Origin: Pseudomonadota bacterium
GTDB taxonomy: Bacteria > Desulfobacterota > Desulfobulbia > Desulfobulbales > SURF-16
DNA: 59,190 nt
Reading direction: 5' to 3'
Assembly: GCA_018897105.1 (NCBI GenBank)
Contig: JAHILF010000024.1
Coordinates: forward strand, 1-59,190
Below, piece by piece: positions 1-8,782 of this stretch. A program made the translations under genes and the position numbers. The notes below the pieces were generated by a model. It saw only the letters and a program-made list of their open reading frames with translations. It made no database searches and had not been told where the DNA came from. The number at the start of each line of letters is the position of its first letter. Position 1 is the stretch's first letter.

Positions 1-1706
1 TGGACCGTCGCCTTGACATGGGCGATCAGAGGAGGAGAATGGGATTTCCTGCCCGCGCCACTCCTTCCGCCATGCGCCACTGCCCGACCCGTGCCATGGT
101 TATCGATCTTGAAGAAGGCGATGACGCTCTGCAACTGCTCGGCCTGGGAGGAAAGCTCCTCGGCGGTGGAGGACATCTCCTCCGAGGCCCCGGCGTTCTG
201 CTGGATAACCTGATCCAGCTGCTGGATGGCCTTGTTGATCTGCTCGGCGCCGCTATCCTGCTCGCGGCTGGCGGCACTGATCTCCTGCACCAGCTCCGCC
301 GTCTTCTGGATATCGGGCAGCATCCTGCTCAGCATGTCACCCGCCTTCTCCGCCACCTCGACGCTGGCCGATGAAAGCTCGGAGATCTCCGACGCGGCCT
401 TCTGGCTCCGTTCCGCCAGTTTCCGCACCTCGGAGGCCACCACCGCAAAGCCCTTGCCATGCTCCCCGGCCCGGGCCGCCTCGATGGCGGCGTTTAAGGC
501 CAGCAGATTGGTCTGCCGGGCAATCTCCTCGATGATTGAGATCTTGCTGGCGATCTCCTTCATGGCGCCAACCGTCTGATTCACTGCCTCGCCACCCTCC
601 TGGGCGTCGCCCGCCGATTTGGTGGCGATCTTTTCGGTCTGCAGGGCGTTATCGGCGCTCTGTCTGATATTGGACGACATCTCCTCCATGGACGAAGAGG
701 CCTCCTCGGCCGCGGACGCCTGTTCGGTGGCGCCCTCGGACATCTGCTGGGCGCTGGCCGAAAGCTCCTGGCTGCCGTTGGCAACGTTGTCGGCGGACGA
801 CTGGACTTCCAGCACCACCTCCTTCAGTTTCTCAACCATATCCTGTAGTGCTTCCATCAGCTCATCTTCCGCACTGCGCTTCTTGAGTTCCAGCATCAGG
901 TTGCCCTGGGCCACCTGCTTGGCAGCGTCGGTTATCCCCTTGAAGGCATCGACCATGCTCCCCATGGCGGAGAGCAGCAAGCCGGTTTCGTCTTTGCTGT
1001 TTGATACAATTTTTGTGTTCATGTCTCCCTGGGCCAGACGATTGGCTGCCCCCACCGCCTCATATAAGGGCTTGGTTATGCTGCGGGTCAACAGCAAGGT
1101 GAAACCGGCAGCAACCAGCACGGCGGCAATCGCCAGGCCGAGGGCCAGGGTCAATGAATTCTTAATCACCGCATCAAACTCAGTATTAGCCGTATTTGAT
1201 TTCATGAGCAGGAAGTCAACCATCTTTTCCAGGGGCAGCATGACGTTCTCCGCCTTAAGGTCCAGTTCCTCGTTGACCTTGAGGATCTCCGACGCATCCC
1301 CGCGGCTTAGCGCCCCAAGGACATCCTTTTCAAAATAGGTTAGAATACTCTGATATTCTTCCTTAAACTTCTCGGCCTCCTTTTTCTCCTCCGCCGTTTC
1401 AACCAGTTGCATGATTGTCTCAATATCTTTTGTTCCTATTTCCCTGTATTTCGGCAGCTGCTGCTCAAGGCCGCGCGCATCCTTGTTAATGATGGAATCA
1501 GCCCCAAACATGGTAAGCTCATCTATCCGCATATCGATCTGCAGAACATGGACCGAATCTTCGTTGAGCTTGGTAGCCTCGTCCTGCATATGCCCCATGA
1601 CATTCATCTTCATCATTTGAAACGTGATCACACAGCATAACAGCAGGATGATCGTGGAAATCCCGGAAAACAGCCTGGTGCCGATCTTTAAATCACTTAC
1701 TCTCAT
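1..1706 (-). CDS. Methyl-accepting chemotaxis protein (copy A), C-terminus cut by window edge
   Basis: Transmembrane chemoreceptor that would signal to CheA/CheW. The minus-strand frame is open from ATG 1706 to the left edge without a stop. It shows a first membrane segment near residues 10-32, a periplasmic helical region, a second membrane segment (about residues 165-190), HAMP, then the cytoplasmic hairpin with the tip sequence [19 protein letters not shown]. The C-terminal linker matches that of the receptor at 3328-5820. It lacks the roughly 230-residue PAS cassette present in that paralogue. It follows the CheA-tail fragment by a short overlap and is the left arm of a direct duplication (1-2037 versus 3440-6173). 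Only a few C-terminal residues should be missing, judged from the paralogue. Confidence 0.9.
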   Translation of the reverse strand, partial: MRVSDLKIGTRLFSGISTIILLLCCVITFQMMKMNVMGHMQDEATKLNEDSVHVLQIDMRIDELTMFGADSIINKDARGLEQQLPKYREIGTKDIETIMQLVETAEEKKEAEKFKEEYQSILTYFEKDVLGALSRGDASEILKVNEELDLKAENVMLPLEKMVDFLLMKSNTANTEFDAVIKNSLTLALGLAIAAVLVAAGFTLLLTRSITKPLYEAVGAANRLAQGDMNTKIVSNSKDETGLLLSAMGSMVDAFKGITDAAKQVAQGNLMLELKKRSAEDELMEALQDMVEKLKEVVLEVQSSADNVANGSQELSASAQQMSEGATEQASAAEEASSSMEEMSSNIRQSADNALQTEKIATKSAGDAQEGGEAVNQTVGAMKEIASKISIIEEIARQTNLLALNAAIEAARAGEHGKGFAVVASEVRKLAERSQKAASEISELSSASVEVAEKAGDMLSRMLPDIQKTAELVQEISAASREQDSGAEQINKAIQQLDQVIQQNAGASEEMSSTAEELSSQAEQLQSVIAFFKIDNHGTGRAVAHGGRSGAGRKSHSPPLIAHVKATV

Positions 1707-2058
1707 CTTTCTGTCCTCCATTGAGGGTAAAATTTTCGCATCTTGAGCTGTTCATTGCTCCATGAAGTGCATGAATATTTTTTGGCCGGCTCTCCTCTTC
1801 CACCGACCTGACCAGTTGCGGAATATCAAGAATAAGGGCCACGCTGCCGTCGTCCAAAATAGTGGCGCCGGAGACGTCCTCCACCTGCTTGAAAGCCGGG
1901 CCCAGTGACTTGATCACTGTCTGATGCTCTCCAATCACACAATCAACCACAAAACCGACCCGCGTCCCGTTCAGCTCGGTGATAACCACCTGCTCGATAT
2001 CGGGAATTGTGCCGGCAATACAGAATTTCCGCCGCAGCTTGATGGCTTCACCGGTCAT
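1693..2058 (-). pseudogene. Duplicated CheA C-terminal (CheW-like domain) fragment
   Basis: From the residues LRRKF onward this 121-residue frame is nearly identical to the last 85 or so residues of the intact CheA (5916-8033), including IPDIEQVVITELNGTRVGFV. It lacks the Hpt, dimerisation and ATPase domains and cannot be a kinase. Its C-terminal end differs from CheA: a small indel removes the original stop, so the frame runs on into the start of the following chemoreceptor. Upstream of LRRKF the sequence switches abruptly to the end of a chemoreceptor sensory domain. I read it as a rearrangement scar. A stand-alone CheW-like adaptor is possible but unlikely because the domain is incomplete. 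Confidence 0.85.
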
Positions 2059-2610
2059 GTCGTCCGCTTGTTTGCCGGCCTCATGTACCTGTCGGTCTGC
2101 AACCTGACAAACGACTCAATACTATCCATGTAGTGATCCTGCGCCTTGCTCAATTTCCCCATCAGCAGCTGCAGGGCCTGGTCGCGTTTCTCGGACTTTA
2201 CCAGGCCAAGATACTCCTCCTCCTGTTCACGGTAGGAACCTGCAGCTTGTTCAATGACGGCTATCTGCCTTTTCCCCTCCTCACTCAGGATCCTATCCTG
2301 CAATGTCTTCATATTTTGGTCAATCTGCTTCTGGGCTGAAGCAAGATGTTCATACTGCTGTTCAATATGCTTAGGATCAGAGCTCAGCATAATATCACGA
2401 CTGGCTCGTGCGGTGAGATTAACCGCATCATTAAATCTCCTTCCCATGAAGCATATTGGGGAAACGGTCATTAACCACCTTATTGACCATATAGTCTAAA
2501 CCCTGCAGTTTCTGATAGGAAACACCGACCAAAATCCCTACCAGCAGGAGAAGCATGCCAAAACCTAATCCCAGCCGCAGCCCGATTTTCATATTTTTAA
2601 ACATTCCCAT
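2055..2610 (-). pseudogene. Chemoreceptor N-terminal fragment (four-helix-bundle sensor), frameshifted
   Basis: Residues from ATG 2610 give a typical receptor start: a cytoplasmic FKNMKIGLRLGLGFG segment, a first membrane helix, and the first helix of a 4HB-type sensor ending at HGKEI-stop near 2438. The sensor continues in the next frame (NDAVNLTARASRDIML and onward) after one extra base, consistent with a single T insertion around 2433-2438. The second frame ends at 2055, where the CheA-tail fragment begins. The second membrane helix, HAMP and signalling domain are absent. An AAGGGA Shine-Dalgarno sits before the ATG pair at 2610/2604. This is the remains of a different receptor from the two flanking it. 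Confidence 0.8.
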
Positions 2611-2680
2611 TTCCCTTGAAAAATCGTTAAACAGCGCATCAAACAACAATCACCGTGCATTCGCATCACTATCGGAAAAT

Positions 2681-3190
2681 CTAGCCATGGGCAGCGCCGG
2701 TCAACTCCTCCACTATCTCCTGTAACGGGGCCAACACCTCGGCGGTAAAAACCCTGTCGATATCCAGAATCATCATGAACATTTCATTATGCTTGCCCAT
2801 GCCCTGAATGAAATCGATATTAATTCTGTTGCCGATGCGAGGCGCCGGCTCGATCTGCTCCGGTTCCAGGTCTATCACCTCCTGCACCGAGTCGGCCAGC
2901 ACGCCCAGCACCATCGGCTCCCCATCCAGCACCGTGTCAACCACAATGACGCAGGTGTTCACCGTCTTTTCCGTGGCGCTCATGCCGAACTTCAATCGCA
3001 GATCCAGCACCGGCACCACACTGCCGCGCAGGTTGATCACTCCGCGCATGTAATTCGGGGTCTGCGGCACCTTGGTCACCGTGGTGAAATCCAGAATCTC
3101 CCGTACCTTGGCCACATCCAGGGCAAAGATCTCCTCCCCCAGTTTAAAAGTCAGATACTGGGTGGTCACTGTTATTGTCGTAACGCTCAT
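2681..3190 (-). CDS. cheW: CheW chemotaxis adaptor protein
   Basis: Cytoplasmic adaptor coupling chemoreceptors to CheA. The 169-residue protein is a single CheW domain: the opening strand QYLTFKLGEEIFALDVAKVREIL, then MRGVINLRGSVVPVLDLR, and a closing segment FMMILDIDRVF. I chose ATG 3190 because GGAGGAGAT lies just upstream; the frame is also open 14 codons further upstream, but that extension has no ribosome site. It lies between the intact receptor (3328-5820) and the truncated one (2055-2610) in the same direction, so it probably belongs to the same operon. Nothing looks degraded. Confidence 0.93.
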   Translation of the reverse strand: MSVTTITVTTQYLTFKLGEEIFALDVAKVREILDFTTVTKVPQTPNYMRGVINLRGSVVPVLDLRLKFGMSATEKTVNTCVIVVDTVLDGEPMVLGVLADSVQEVIDLEPEQIEPAPRIGNRINIDFIQGMGKHNEMFMMILDIDRVFTAEVLAPLQEIVEELTGAAHG

Positions 3191-3327
3191 TATCTCCTCC
3201 ACTTGATTGCTATTGCGGTCGCATCTTCCCAAGCCATTCTTGCCATGATCAACAGCTCAATGCCAAGCGCCGAGTATTGAGACAACTTTCTCCGGCAACA
3301 GGCAAACCAAAAGCCGTTCCGGTGCCC

Positions 3328-5820
3328 TTAATACTTCTCAAAGGAACTATCCAGGTCATCTCCCTGGGCATCATCCATCTGCAGATTCATCCCCTTGGAC
3401 GATGTGCCCCTGCCGGATGGGGAGAGCGCCTGCCGGTCATGGACCGTCGCCTTGACATGGGCGATCTGAGGAGGATGATGGGATTTCCTGCCCGAGCCAC
3501 TCCTTCCGCCATGCGCCACTGCCCGACCCGTGCCATGGCTATCGATCTTGAAGAAGGCGATGACGCTCTGCAACTGCTCGGCCTGGGAGGAAAGCTCCTC
3601 GGCGGTGGAGGACATCTCCTCCGTGGCCCCGGCGTTCTGCTGGATAACCTGATCCAGCTGCTGGATGGCCTTGTTGATCTGCTCGGCGCCGGTATCCTGC
3701 TCGCGGGTGGCGGCGCTGATCTCCTGTACCAGTTCGGCCGTCTTCTGGATATCGGGCAGCATCTTGCTCAGCATGTCACCCGCCTTCTCCGCCACTTCGA
3801 CGCTGGCCGAAGAAAGCTCGGAGATCTCTGCCGCCGCCTTCTGGCTCCGTTCCGCCAGTTTGCGCACCTCCGAGGCCACCACCGCAAAGCCCTTGCCATG
3901 CTCCCCGGCCCGGGCAGCCTCGATGGCGGCGTTTAAGGCCAACAGGTTGGTCTGCCGGGCAATCTCCTCGATGATTGAGATCTTGCCGGCGATTTCCTTC
4001 ATGGCGCCAACCGTCTGATTAACCGCTTTGCCACCCTCCTGAGCGTCGCCCGCCGATTTGATGGCGATCTTTTCGGTCTGCATGGCGTTATCCGCGCTCT
4101 GCCTGATATTTGACGACATCTCCTCCATGGAGGAAGAGGCCTCCTCGGCCGCGGCCGCCTGTTCGGTGGCGCCCTGGGACATCTCCTGGGCGCTGGCCGA
4201 AAGCTCCTGGCTCCCGGCCGCCACATTGTCGGCAGCGGACATGACTTCACCCACGATTTCTCTTAACTTTGCCACCATACTATTCAAGGCTGAGCTGATG
4301 TTCTCGAAATTCTGGGCAATCGCCGCGGTGTTCTCATCACTGGCGGCAACGATGGCATCGACGGCTAGATCCCCAGTGGCCAGTCTTTCCAGGTTAACAA
4401 GAAGTTTACCCACCTCTTCGTTCTGAAACCGGGCCTGTTTGTCCGCTACCCTGGCCGCCTTCTTGACCGCAGTCTGATCGCTGACCACCTCAAAGGCGCC
4501 GATGATATTACCTTGGCGGTCCTTGATCGGCGTGCCGGAATAGCTGATGTCAAGATCGACGCCGGCCAGCGGATGTGCATCGGTCTCACTGGAGGAAACC
4601 TGCCCGTTCATGATAGCCCGCTGACAGGCGCAGCGCTCGCTGCGGCAGTCCGAGGTCTTGAAATGATCATAACACTTGCCTCCCAAGGCCTGCTGTTGCG
4701 TCTTGCCGGCGACCTTCGCCCCCAGCTCGTTCATGTAGATAATCGAAAAGTCCTTGTCAATAATCATGGCCGGCGCCGGCATGGAGTCCAGCAAACCTAC
4801 CAGACGGTTGATGGCATCATTCACCCCTTCCACGATCTTGCAGAAATCACCCTGATGCTTGGATGCATCGGCTCGAATTGTCAGCCTGCCGGCAATGGCG
4901 GCATCGGCAAGCATGCCGGCATCGGCTGCCAAGGCCTTGACGGAATCGACCATCTTCTGCAGCGCTTCCATCAACTCATCTTTATCACTGCGTTTTTTAA
5001 GCTCCACCATCAGATTGCCCTGGGCCACCTGCTTGGCAGCGCCGGTTATGCCCTTGAGCGCATCAACCATGCTCCCCATGGCGGAGAGCAGCAGGCCTGT
5101 TTCATCCTTGCCGCACGATGCAATATTTACATTGAGATCGCCCACTGCCAGGCCCTTGGCGATGTTCACCGCGGCAATCAAGGGTCTGGTGATACTGCGG
5201 GTCAGCAGCCAGGTAAAGACAACGGTCAGCAAAACAGCAACAATCGCCAGGCTGACGGCCAGGGTCATGGTTTTCGCCTTGACCTCATCAAACTCAATAT
5301 CGGCTGTTTCTGATTTCATGATCAGGGCCTCAACAAGCTTTTCAAGGGGGACCATGACCGCTTCACCTTTTTTGTCAACCTCCTCATTGGCCTTGAGGAT
5401 TTCGGCCGGATTTGCACCCTCGAGCGCCTCATGGACGTCCTTTTCGACAAAGGCCAACAGGGCACGGTATTCCTCCTTGAACTGCTCGGCTTCCTTTTTC
5501 TCCTCCGCGGTCCCAGCCAGATTCAGGACCAGCTCAATATCCTTGGCCGTCACCTCCTTGATCGTTGCCAACTCCTGCTCCAGAGCCTGCGGGTTGCGAT
5601 TGATGATTGAATCCGCCACAATCATGAGAAACTCATCAATCCTCATATCGGCCTGCAGTACCTGGACCGAATCCACATGGCGCTTCGCCGCCTCATCATG
5701 CATGTGTCCCATGAAATTCATCTTGAATATCTGGAACACAATCACACAGCATAAAAGCAGGGCAATTAAGAAAATACCTGAGAACAATCTGGTGCCGATC
5801 TTTAAATCACATATTTTCAT
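3328..5820 (-). CDS. Methyl-accepting chemotaxis protein with HAMP and Cys-rich PAS domain (copy B)
   Basis: An 830-residue inner-membrane chemoreceptor. In order: membrane helix 1 (about 12-34), a helical periplasmic sensor, membrane helix 2 (about 185-210), HAMP, a HAMP-like repeat, a PAS domain (about 335-450) carrying the cysteine cluster [18 protein letters not shown], a further HAMP-like segment, then the methyl-accepting hairpin with tip [19 protein letters not shown] and a Ser/Gly/His-rich tail. ATG 5820 aligns with the start of copy A and has GGAG about ten bases upstream; a GTG at 5835 is the alternative. It sits 95 bases after cheA. The PAS cysteines suggest a redox or metal/haem signal, which is inference. 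The PAS cassette is missing from copy A. Confidence 0.93.
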   Translation of the reverse strand: MKICDLKIGTRLFSGIFLIALLLCCVIVFQIFKMNFMGHMHDEAAKRHVDSVQVLQADMRIDEFLMIVADSIINRNPQALEQELATIKEVTAKDIELVLNLAGTAEEKKEAEQFKEEYRALLAFVEKDVHEALEGANPAEILKANEEVDKKGEAVMVPLEKLVEALIMKSETADIEFDEVKAKTMTLAVSLAIVAVLLTVVFTWLLTRSITRPLIAAVNIAKGLAVGDLNVNIASCGKDETGLLLSAMGSMVDALKGITGAAKQVAQGNLMVELKKRSDKDELMEALQKMVDSVKALAADAGMLADAAIAGRLTIRADASKHQGDFCKIVEGVNDAINRLVGLLDSMPAPAMIIDKDFSIIYMNELGAKVAGKTQQQALGGKCYDHFKTSDCRSERCACQRAIMNGQVSSSETDAHPLAGVDLDISYSGTPIKDRQGNIIGAFEVVSDQTAVKKAARVADKQARFQNEEVGKLLVNLERLATGDLAVDAIVAASDENTAAIAQNFENISSALNSMVAKLREIVGEVMSAADNVAAGSQELSASAQEMSQGATEQAAAAEEASSSMEEMSSNIRQSADNAMQTEKIAIKSAGDAQEGGKAVNQTVGAMKEIAGKISIIEEIARQTNLLALNAAIEAARAGEHGKGFAVVASEVRKLAERSQKAAAEISELSSASVEVAEKAGDMLSKMLPDIQKTAELVQEISAATREQDTGAEQINKAIQQLDQVIQQNAGATEEMSSTAEELSSQAEQLQSVIAFFKIDSHGTGRAVAHGGRSGSGRKSHHPPQIAHVKATVHDRQALSPSGRGTSSKGMNLQMDDAQGDDLDSSFEKY

Positions 5821-5915
5821 CTTTCTTTTCTCCACTGTGGATAAAATTTTCGCATCTTGAGCTGTTCATTGCCCCATGAAGTGCATGAATATTTTCTGAT
5901 TGCGGTCTGCATAAT

Positions 5916-8033
5916 TTACTGCCTGCAGTTCTCTTCCACCGACCTGACCAGTTGCGGAATGTCGAGAATGAGGGCCACGCTGCCGTCGCCTAAAATAGTG
6001 GCTCCGGACACGTCCTCCACATGTTTAAAGGCAGGCCCCAGCGACTTGATCACCGTCTGATGCTCTCCTATCACATTATCAACCACAAAACCGACCCGCG
6101 TGCCGTTCAGCTCGGTGATAACCACCTGCTCGATATCGGGAATTGTGCCGGCAATACTGAATTTCCGCCGCAGAGGGATATAGGGAACGAGATGACCTCG
6201 CACCGTCGCCATGTTCCGGCCATGGGAGGCCGCCACATCGGCACGGGTCAGCTCGATGCACTCATCCACCAGGGAAAGGGGAATGAGGAAATGGTCGTCG
6301 CCGATCTCTACCAGCAGGGTCTCGATAATCGCCATGGTCAGCGGAATTTTGACGCTGATCACCGTACCCTGGCCCGGACGGCAATTGATGGAGATGCTAC
6401 CGCGCAGGTCATCAATGGCCCGTTTCACCACATCCATCCCCACCCCGCGCCCGGAAACACTGGTGATCTTGGCGGCAGTGGAGAAACCGGCAGCGAAAAT
6501 GAGATTGTAAATCTCCTGCTCCGAGAGTTCGGCGCTGGGGGCGACCATACCCTTTTCCACCGCCTTGGCAAGGATCGCCTCCTTGTCCAGACCAGCCCCG
6601 TCATCTTCGATGGTCAGCAGGACGCTGTCGCCGGAATGGACTGCGGCCAACCGCACCGTCCCCTGGCGGGGCTTGCCGGCCGTCTCCCGCACTTCCGGCC
6701 TTTCGATGCCATGATCGATGCAGTTACGAATGAGATGGACCATGGGGTCGTTCAGCCGCTCGATAACGGTCTTATCGAGTTCGGTTTCAGCACCCTCGGT
6801 GGCCATCTCGATCTCCTTGCCCAGCTCACCGGAAAGATCGCGCACCAGTCGTTTGAATTTGTTGAAGGTGATGCCGATGGGCAGCATCCGGATATTCAAG
6901 GCGTTGTCCCGCAGCTCGGCGGTCAGTCGCTCCACCTCTTCGGCGATGCTGATGAGTTCCGCGTCCTCCCTTCCGGCTGCGGTCTGCGTCATACGGGCCT
7001 GGATGGTCACCAGTTCGCCCACCAGATTGACCAGCACATCGAGTTTTTCCGCCGGCACCCGGATGCTGGCCCCAGCCTCCTGGGCCTGGGCTTTCTCCTC
7101 CTTCTGCTTGCGCTCCTGGCGAACTTCTTTCACATGCTGCTGCTCCAGGAGAGCGGACTGGATCTGCGAGGGACCCACCATGCCTTTCTCCACCAGCATC
7201 TCACCCAACCTTTTCTGGGTGGAGAGGACAGTTTCAATATCATGAACGTCAATATCTCCCCGCTCCACCAAAATTTGGCCGAGTTTCTTGTAGGCCTCGT
7301 CGTCGAAGTTTCCGACCCCGTCAATGGGGTCAATCCTTATCTCGCAATAATCCTCTACAAAAATGAATACATCCTTGATGGCATCTAGGCCCGAAGCCGT
7401 CGTCAGGATCACATCCCAGAAGATATAGCAGCACTCCGGATCGATATCCCCGAGCACCGGGACATCGCACATCTGGGCGACAATCCTGCAGTTGCCCAAT
7501 TGCCGCAGTTCGTTCAACAACGCGACCGGGTTGGTGCCATTGGCAAAGACATTGCGGTCCGGCTTGAAGCGGATCCGGTAGGTAATGAAATCGTCCTCCG
7601 AAGCTGCCACGGAAGGGGTTGACGGCGGCATGGATCCCTGCGGCGCGGGTGCAGCTTCCTGGTTCCCGTTCATCAGCTCCTTGAATCCTGCGATCAGCTG
7701 CGCGGTGCCTGCGGCATCAACCGCAGCCCCCCCGAGCATGGTCTTGATCTGATCCCGGGCCGCCAGCGTCAGGTCGATCATCTTCCGGCTGACGCTAAGC
7801 TTGCCGTTCCGCACCTGGTCAAATGCGGTTTCAACCTGATGGGTGAAGGCGGCAATATCATCAAAACCAAACATGGCCCCGGATCCCTTGATGGTATGCA
7901 GCGCCCGGAAAACCCGGCCGATCAGCTCAGTGTCATCAGGGCTGTCCTCCAGTTCGAGAAGGGAATTTTCCAGCTCAGCCAGAAGTTCAGAGGCCTCTTC
8001 CTTGAATGTATCCGCGTATTGATTATCCATCAT
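5916..8033 (-). CDS. cheA: CheA chemotaxis histidine kinase
   Basis: A 705-residue kinase that phosphorylates CheY-type receivers. Domains in order: Hpt with phospho-accepting His46 in LHTIKGSG; a P2-like region (about 150-250); a short MshEN-like repeat (about 250-300: KLGQILVERG then RLGEMLVEKG); the dimerisation helices (VPAEKLDVLVNLVGELV); an HATPase with N-box HLIRNCIDHGIE and G-box EDDGAGLD; and a C-terminal CheW-like domain. Its start overlaps the upstream receiver gene by four bases (ATGA), so translation is probably coupled. The last 85 or so codons are duplicated at 1693-2040. No CheB or CheR is encoded nearby, so adaptation enzymes must come from elsewhere. Confidence 0.96.
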   Translation of the reverse strand: MMDNQYADTFKEEASELLAELENSLLELEDSPDDTELIGRVFRALHTIKGSGAMFGFDDIAAFTHQVETAFDQVRNGKLSVSRKMIDLTLAARDQIKTMLGGAAVDAAGTAQLIAGFKELMNGNQEAAPAPQGSMPPSTPSVAASEDDFITYRIRFKPDRNVFANGTNPVALLNELRQLGNCRIVAQMCDVPVLGDIDPECCYIFWDVILTTASGLDAIKDVFIFVEDYCEIRIDPIDGVGNFDDEAYKKLGQILVERGDIDVHDIETVLSTQKRLGEMLVEKGMVGPSQIQSALLEQQHVKEVRQERKQKEEKAQAQEAGASIRVPAEKLDVLVNLVGELVTIQARMTQTAAGREDAELISIAEEVERLTAELRDNALNIRMLPIGITFNKFKRLVRDLSGELGKEIEMATEGAETELDKTVIERLNDPMVHLIRNCIDHGIERPEVRETAGKPRQGTVRLAAVHSGDSVLLTIEDDGAGLDKEAILAKAVEKGMVAPSAELSEQEIYNLIFAAGFSTAAKITSVSGRGVGMDVVKRAIDDLRGSISINCRPGQGTVISVKIPLTMAIIETLLVEIGDDHFLIPLSLVDECIELTRADVAASHGRNMATVRGHLVPYIPLRRKFSIAGTIPDIEQVVITELNGTRVGFVVDNVIGEHQTVIKSLGPAFKHVEDVSGATILGDGSVALILDIPQLVRSVEENCRQ

Positions 8034-8398
8034 CCCAGCACCTTTTTAACCACTGCCAGTAATTGTTCGGGCTTGAAAGGCTTGACAATCCAGCCGGTGG
8101 CCCCGGCTGCCCTGCCTTCCTGTTTTTTAGTATCCTGGGATTCGGTGGTCAGCATGATGATGGGAATAAATTTGCAGTCAGGCAAAGCCCGGGCTCCCTT
8201 TATCAGACCAATGCCATCCAGATTGGGCATATTGAGATCGGTGATCAGCATGTCCACCTTTCTGCCCCCAAGCTGCTGCAGGGCGTCCCTTCCGTCCACC
8301 GCCTGCACCACCTCATAACCGCCCTGTTTGAGGGTAAATGACACCATCTGACGCACGCTGGCCGAATCATCCACCGTCATGATCACCTTTCCCGTCAT
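8030..8398 (-). CDS. cheY: CheY-type single-domain response regulator
   Basis: A 122-residue receiver domain with no output domain, expected to take phosphate from the adjacent CheA. The acidic pocket is Asp10/Asp11, the phospho-acceptor Asp54 lies in ITDLNMPNLDG, the switch Thr84 follows IIML, and Lys106 is in IVKPFKPEQL. It overlaps the STAS gene by four bases upstream and cheA by four bases downstream, which argues for one coupled transcript. Whether it binds a flagellar switch or acts on another output cannot be told from sequence; no flagellar or pilus genes are in the window. Confidence 0.94.
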   Translation of the reverse strand: MTGKVIMTVDDSASVRQMVSFTLKQGGYEVVQAVDGRDALQQLGGRKVDMLITDLNMPNLDGIGLIKGARALPDCKFIPIIMLTTESQDTKKQEGRAAGATGWIVKPFKPEQLLAVVKKVLG

Positions 8399-8757
8399 TT
8401 GTCGCCTCCTGTCCAGATGCAGGTATGATCTCTGTCCTGCATACAGCCGACATGCCTGTCAAATCCCGCGTCGTATGCCGCCGCCGCGACAACTTCGTTG
8501 TCGGCTTTCATGACGACGAAACCCTTGCCCCCGGCAATCGAGGTCAGATGGGCGGAACAGATAAACTGCAGGCCGACAAGATCAATTTCCGTCACCTTTG
8601 ACAAATCCAGCAGTAATGTATCGGCACTGCCCATGGCTTCCAGAAACGCGGACTTGATCTCCGCCCCATACTGGATGGTCATGCTGCCGGTGATGGAAAC
8701 CACCATGGTCCCAGGCTGGTCCGCCGGATTGCTCTGATTAACAGCAAACTCCTCCAT
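8395..8757 (-). CDS. STAS-domain protein of a chemosensory operon
   Basis: A 120-residue protein with one STAS fold: strand MVVSITGSMTI, then LLLDLSKVTEIDLVGLQFI. In anti-anti-sigma factors the corresponding motif is D-S-x-G-L with a phosphorylated serine. Here it reads D-L-V-G-L, so the serine is a leucine and a phospho-switch of the SpoIIAA type is unlikely. ATG 8757 is preceded by GGGAGAG; the frame stays open far upstream but that part is the wrong frame of the receptor-like gene. It lies 25 bases after that gene and overlaps the receiver gene by four. It is probably a scaffold or partner in the CheA pathway (inference). Confidence 0.85.
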   Translation of the reverse strand: MEEFAVNQSNPADQPGTMVVSITGSMTIQYGAEIKSAFLEAMGSADTLLLDLSKVTEIDLVGLQFICSAHLTSIAGGKGFVVMKADNEVVAAAAYDAGFDRHVGCMQDRDHTCIWTGGDK

Positions 8758-8782
8758 ATTCTCTCCCTCTAGCTGATGATGG

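Noticed and set aside
4513-5860. Two long plus-strand frames opposite the PAS-containing chemoreceptor
   Set aside because: Both are complements of the receptor coding sequence, with no features of their own.
6021-7388. A 455-codon plus-strand frame opposite cheA
   Set aside because: It mirrors the CheA ATPase and dimerisation domains, and the composition (His/Gln/Gly-rich) is typical of an antisense shadow.
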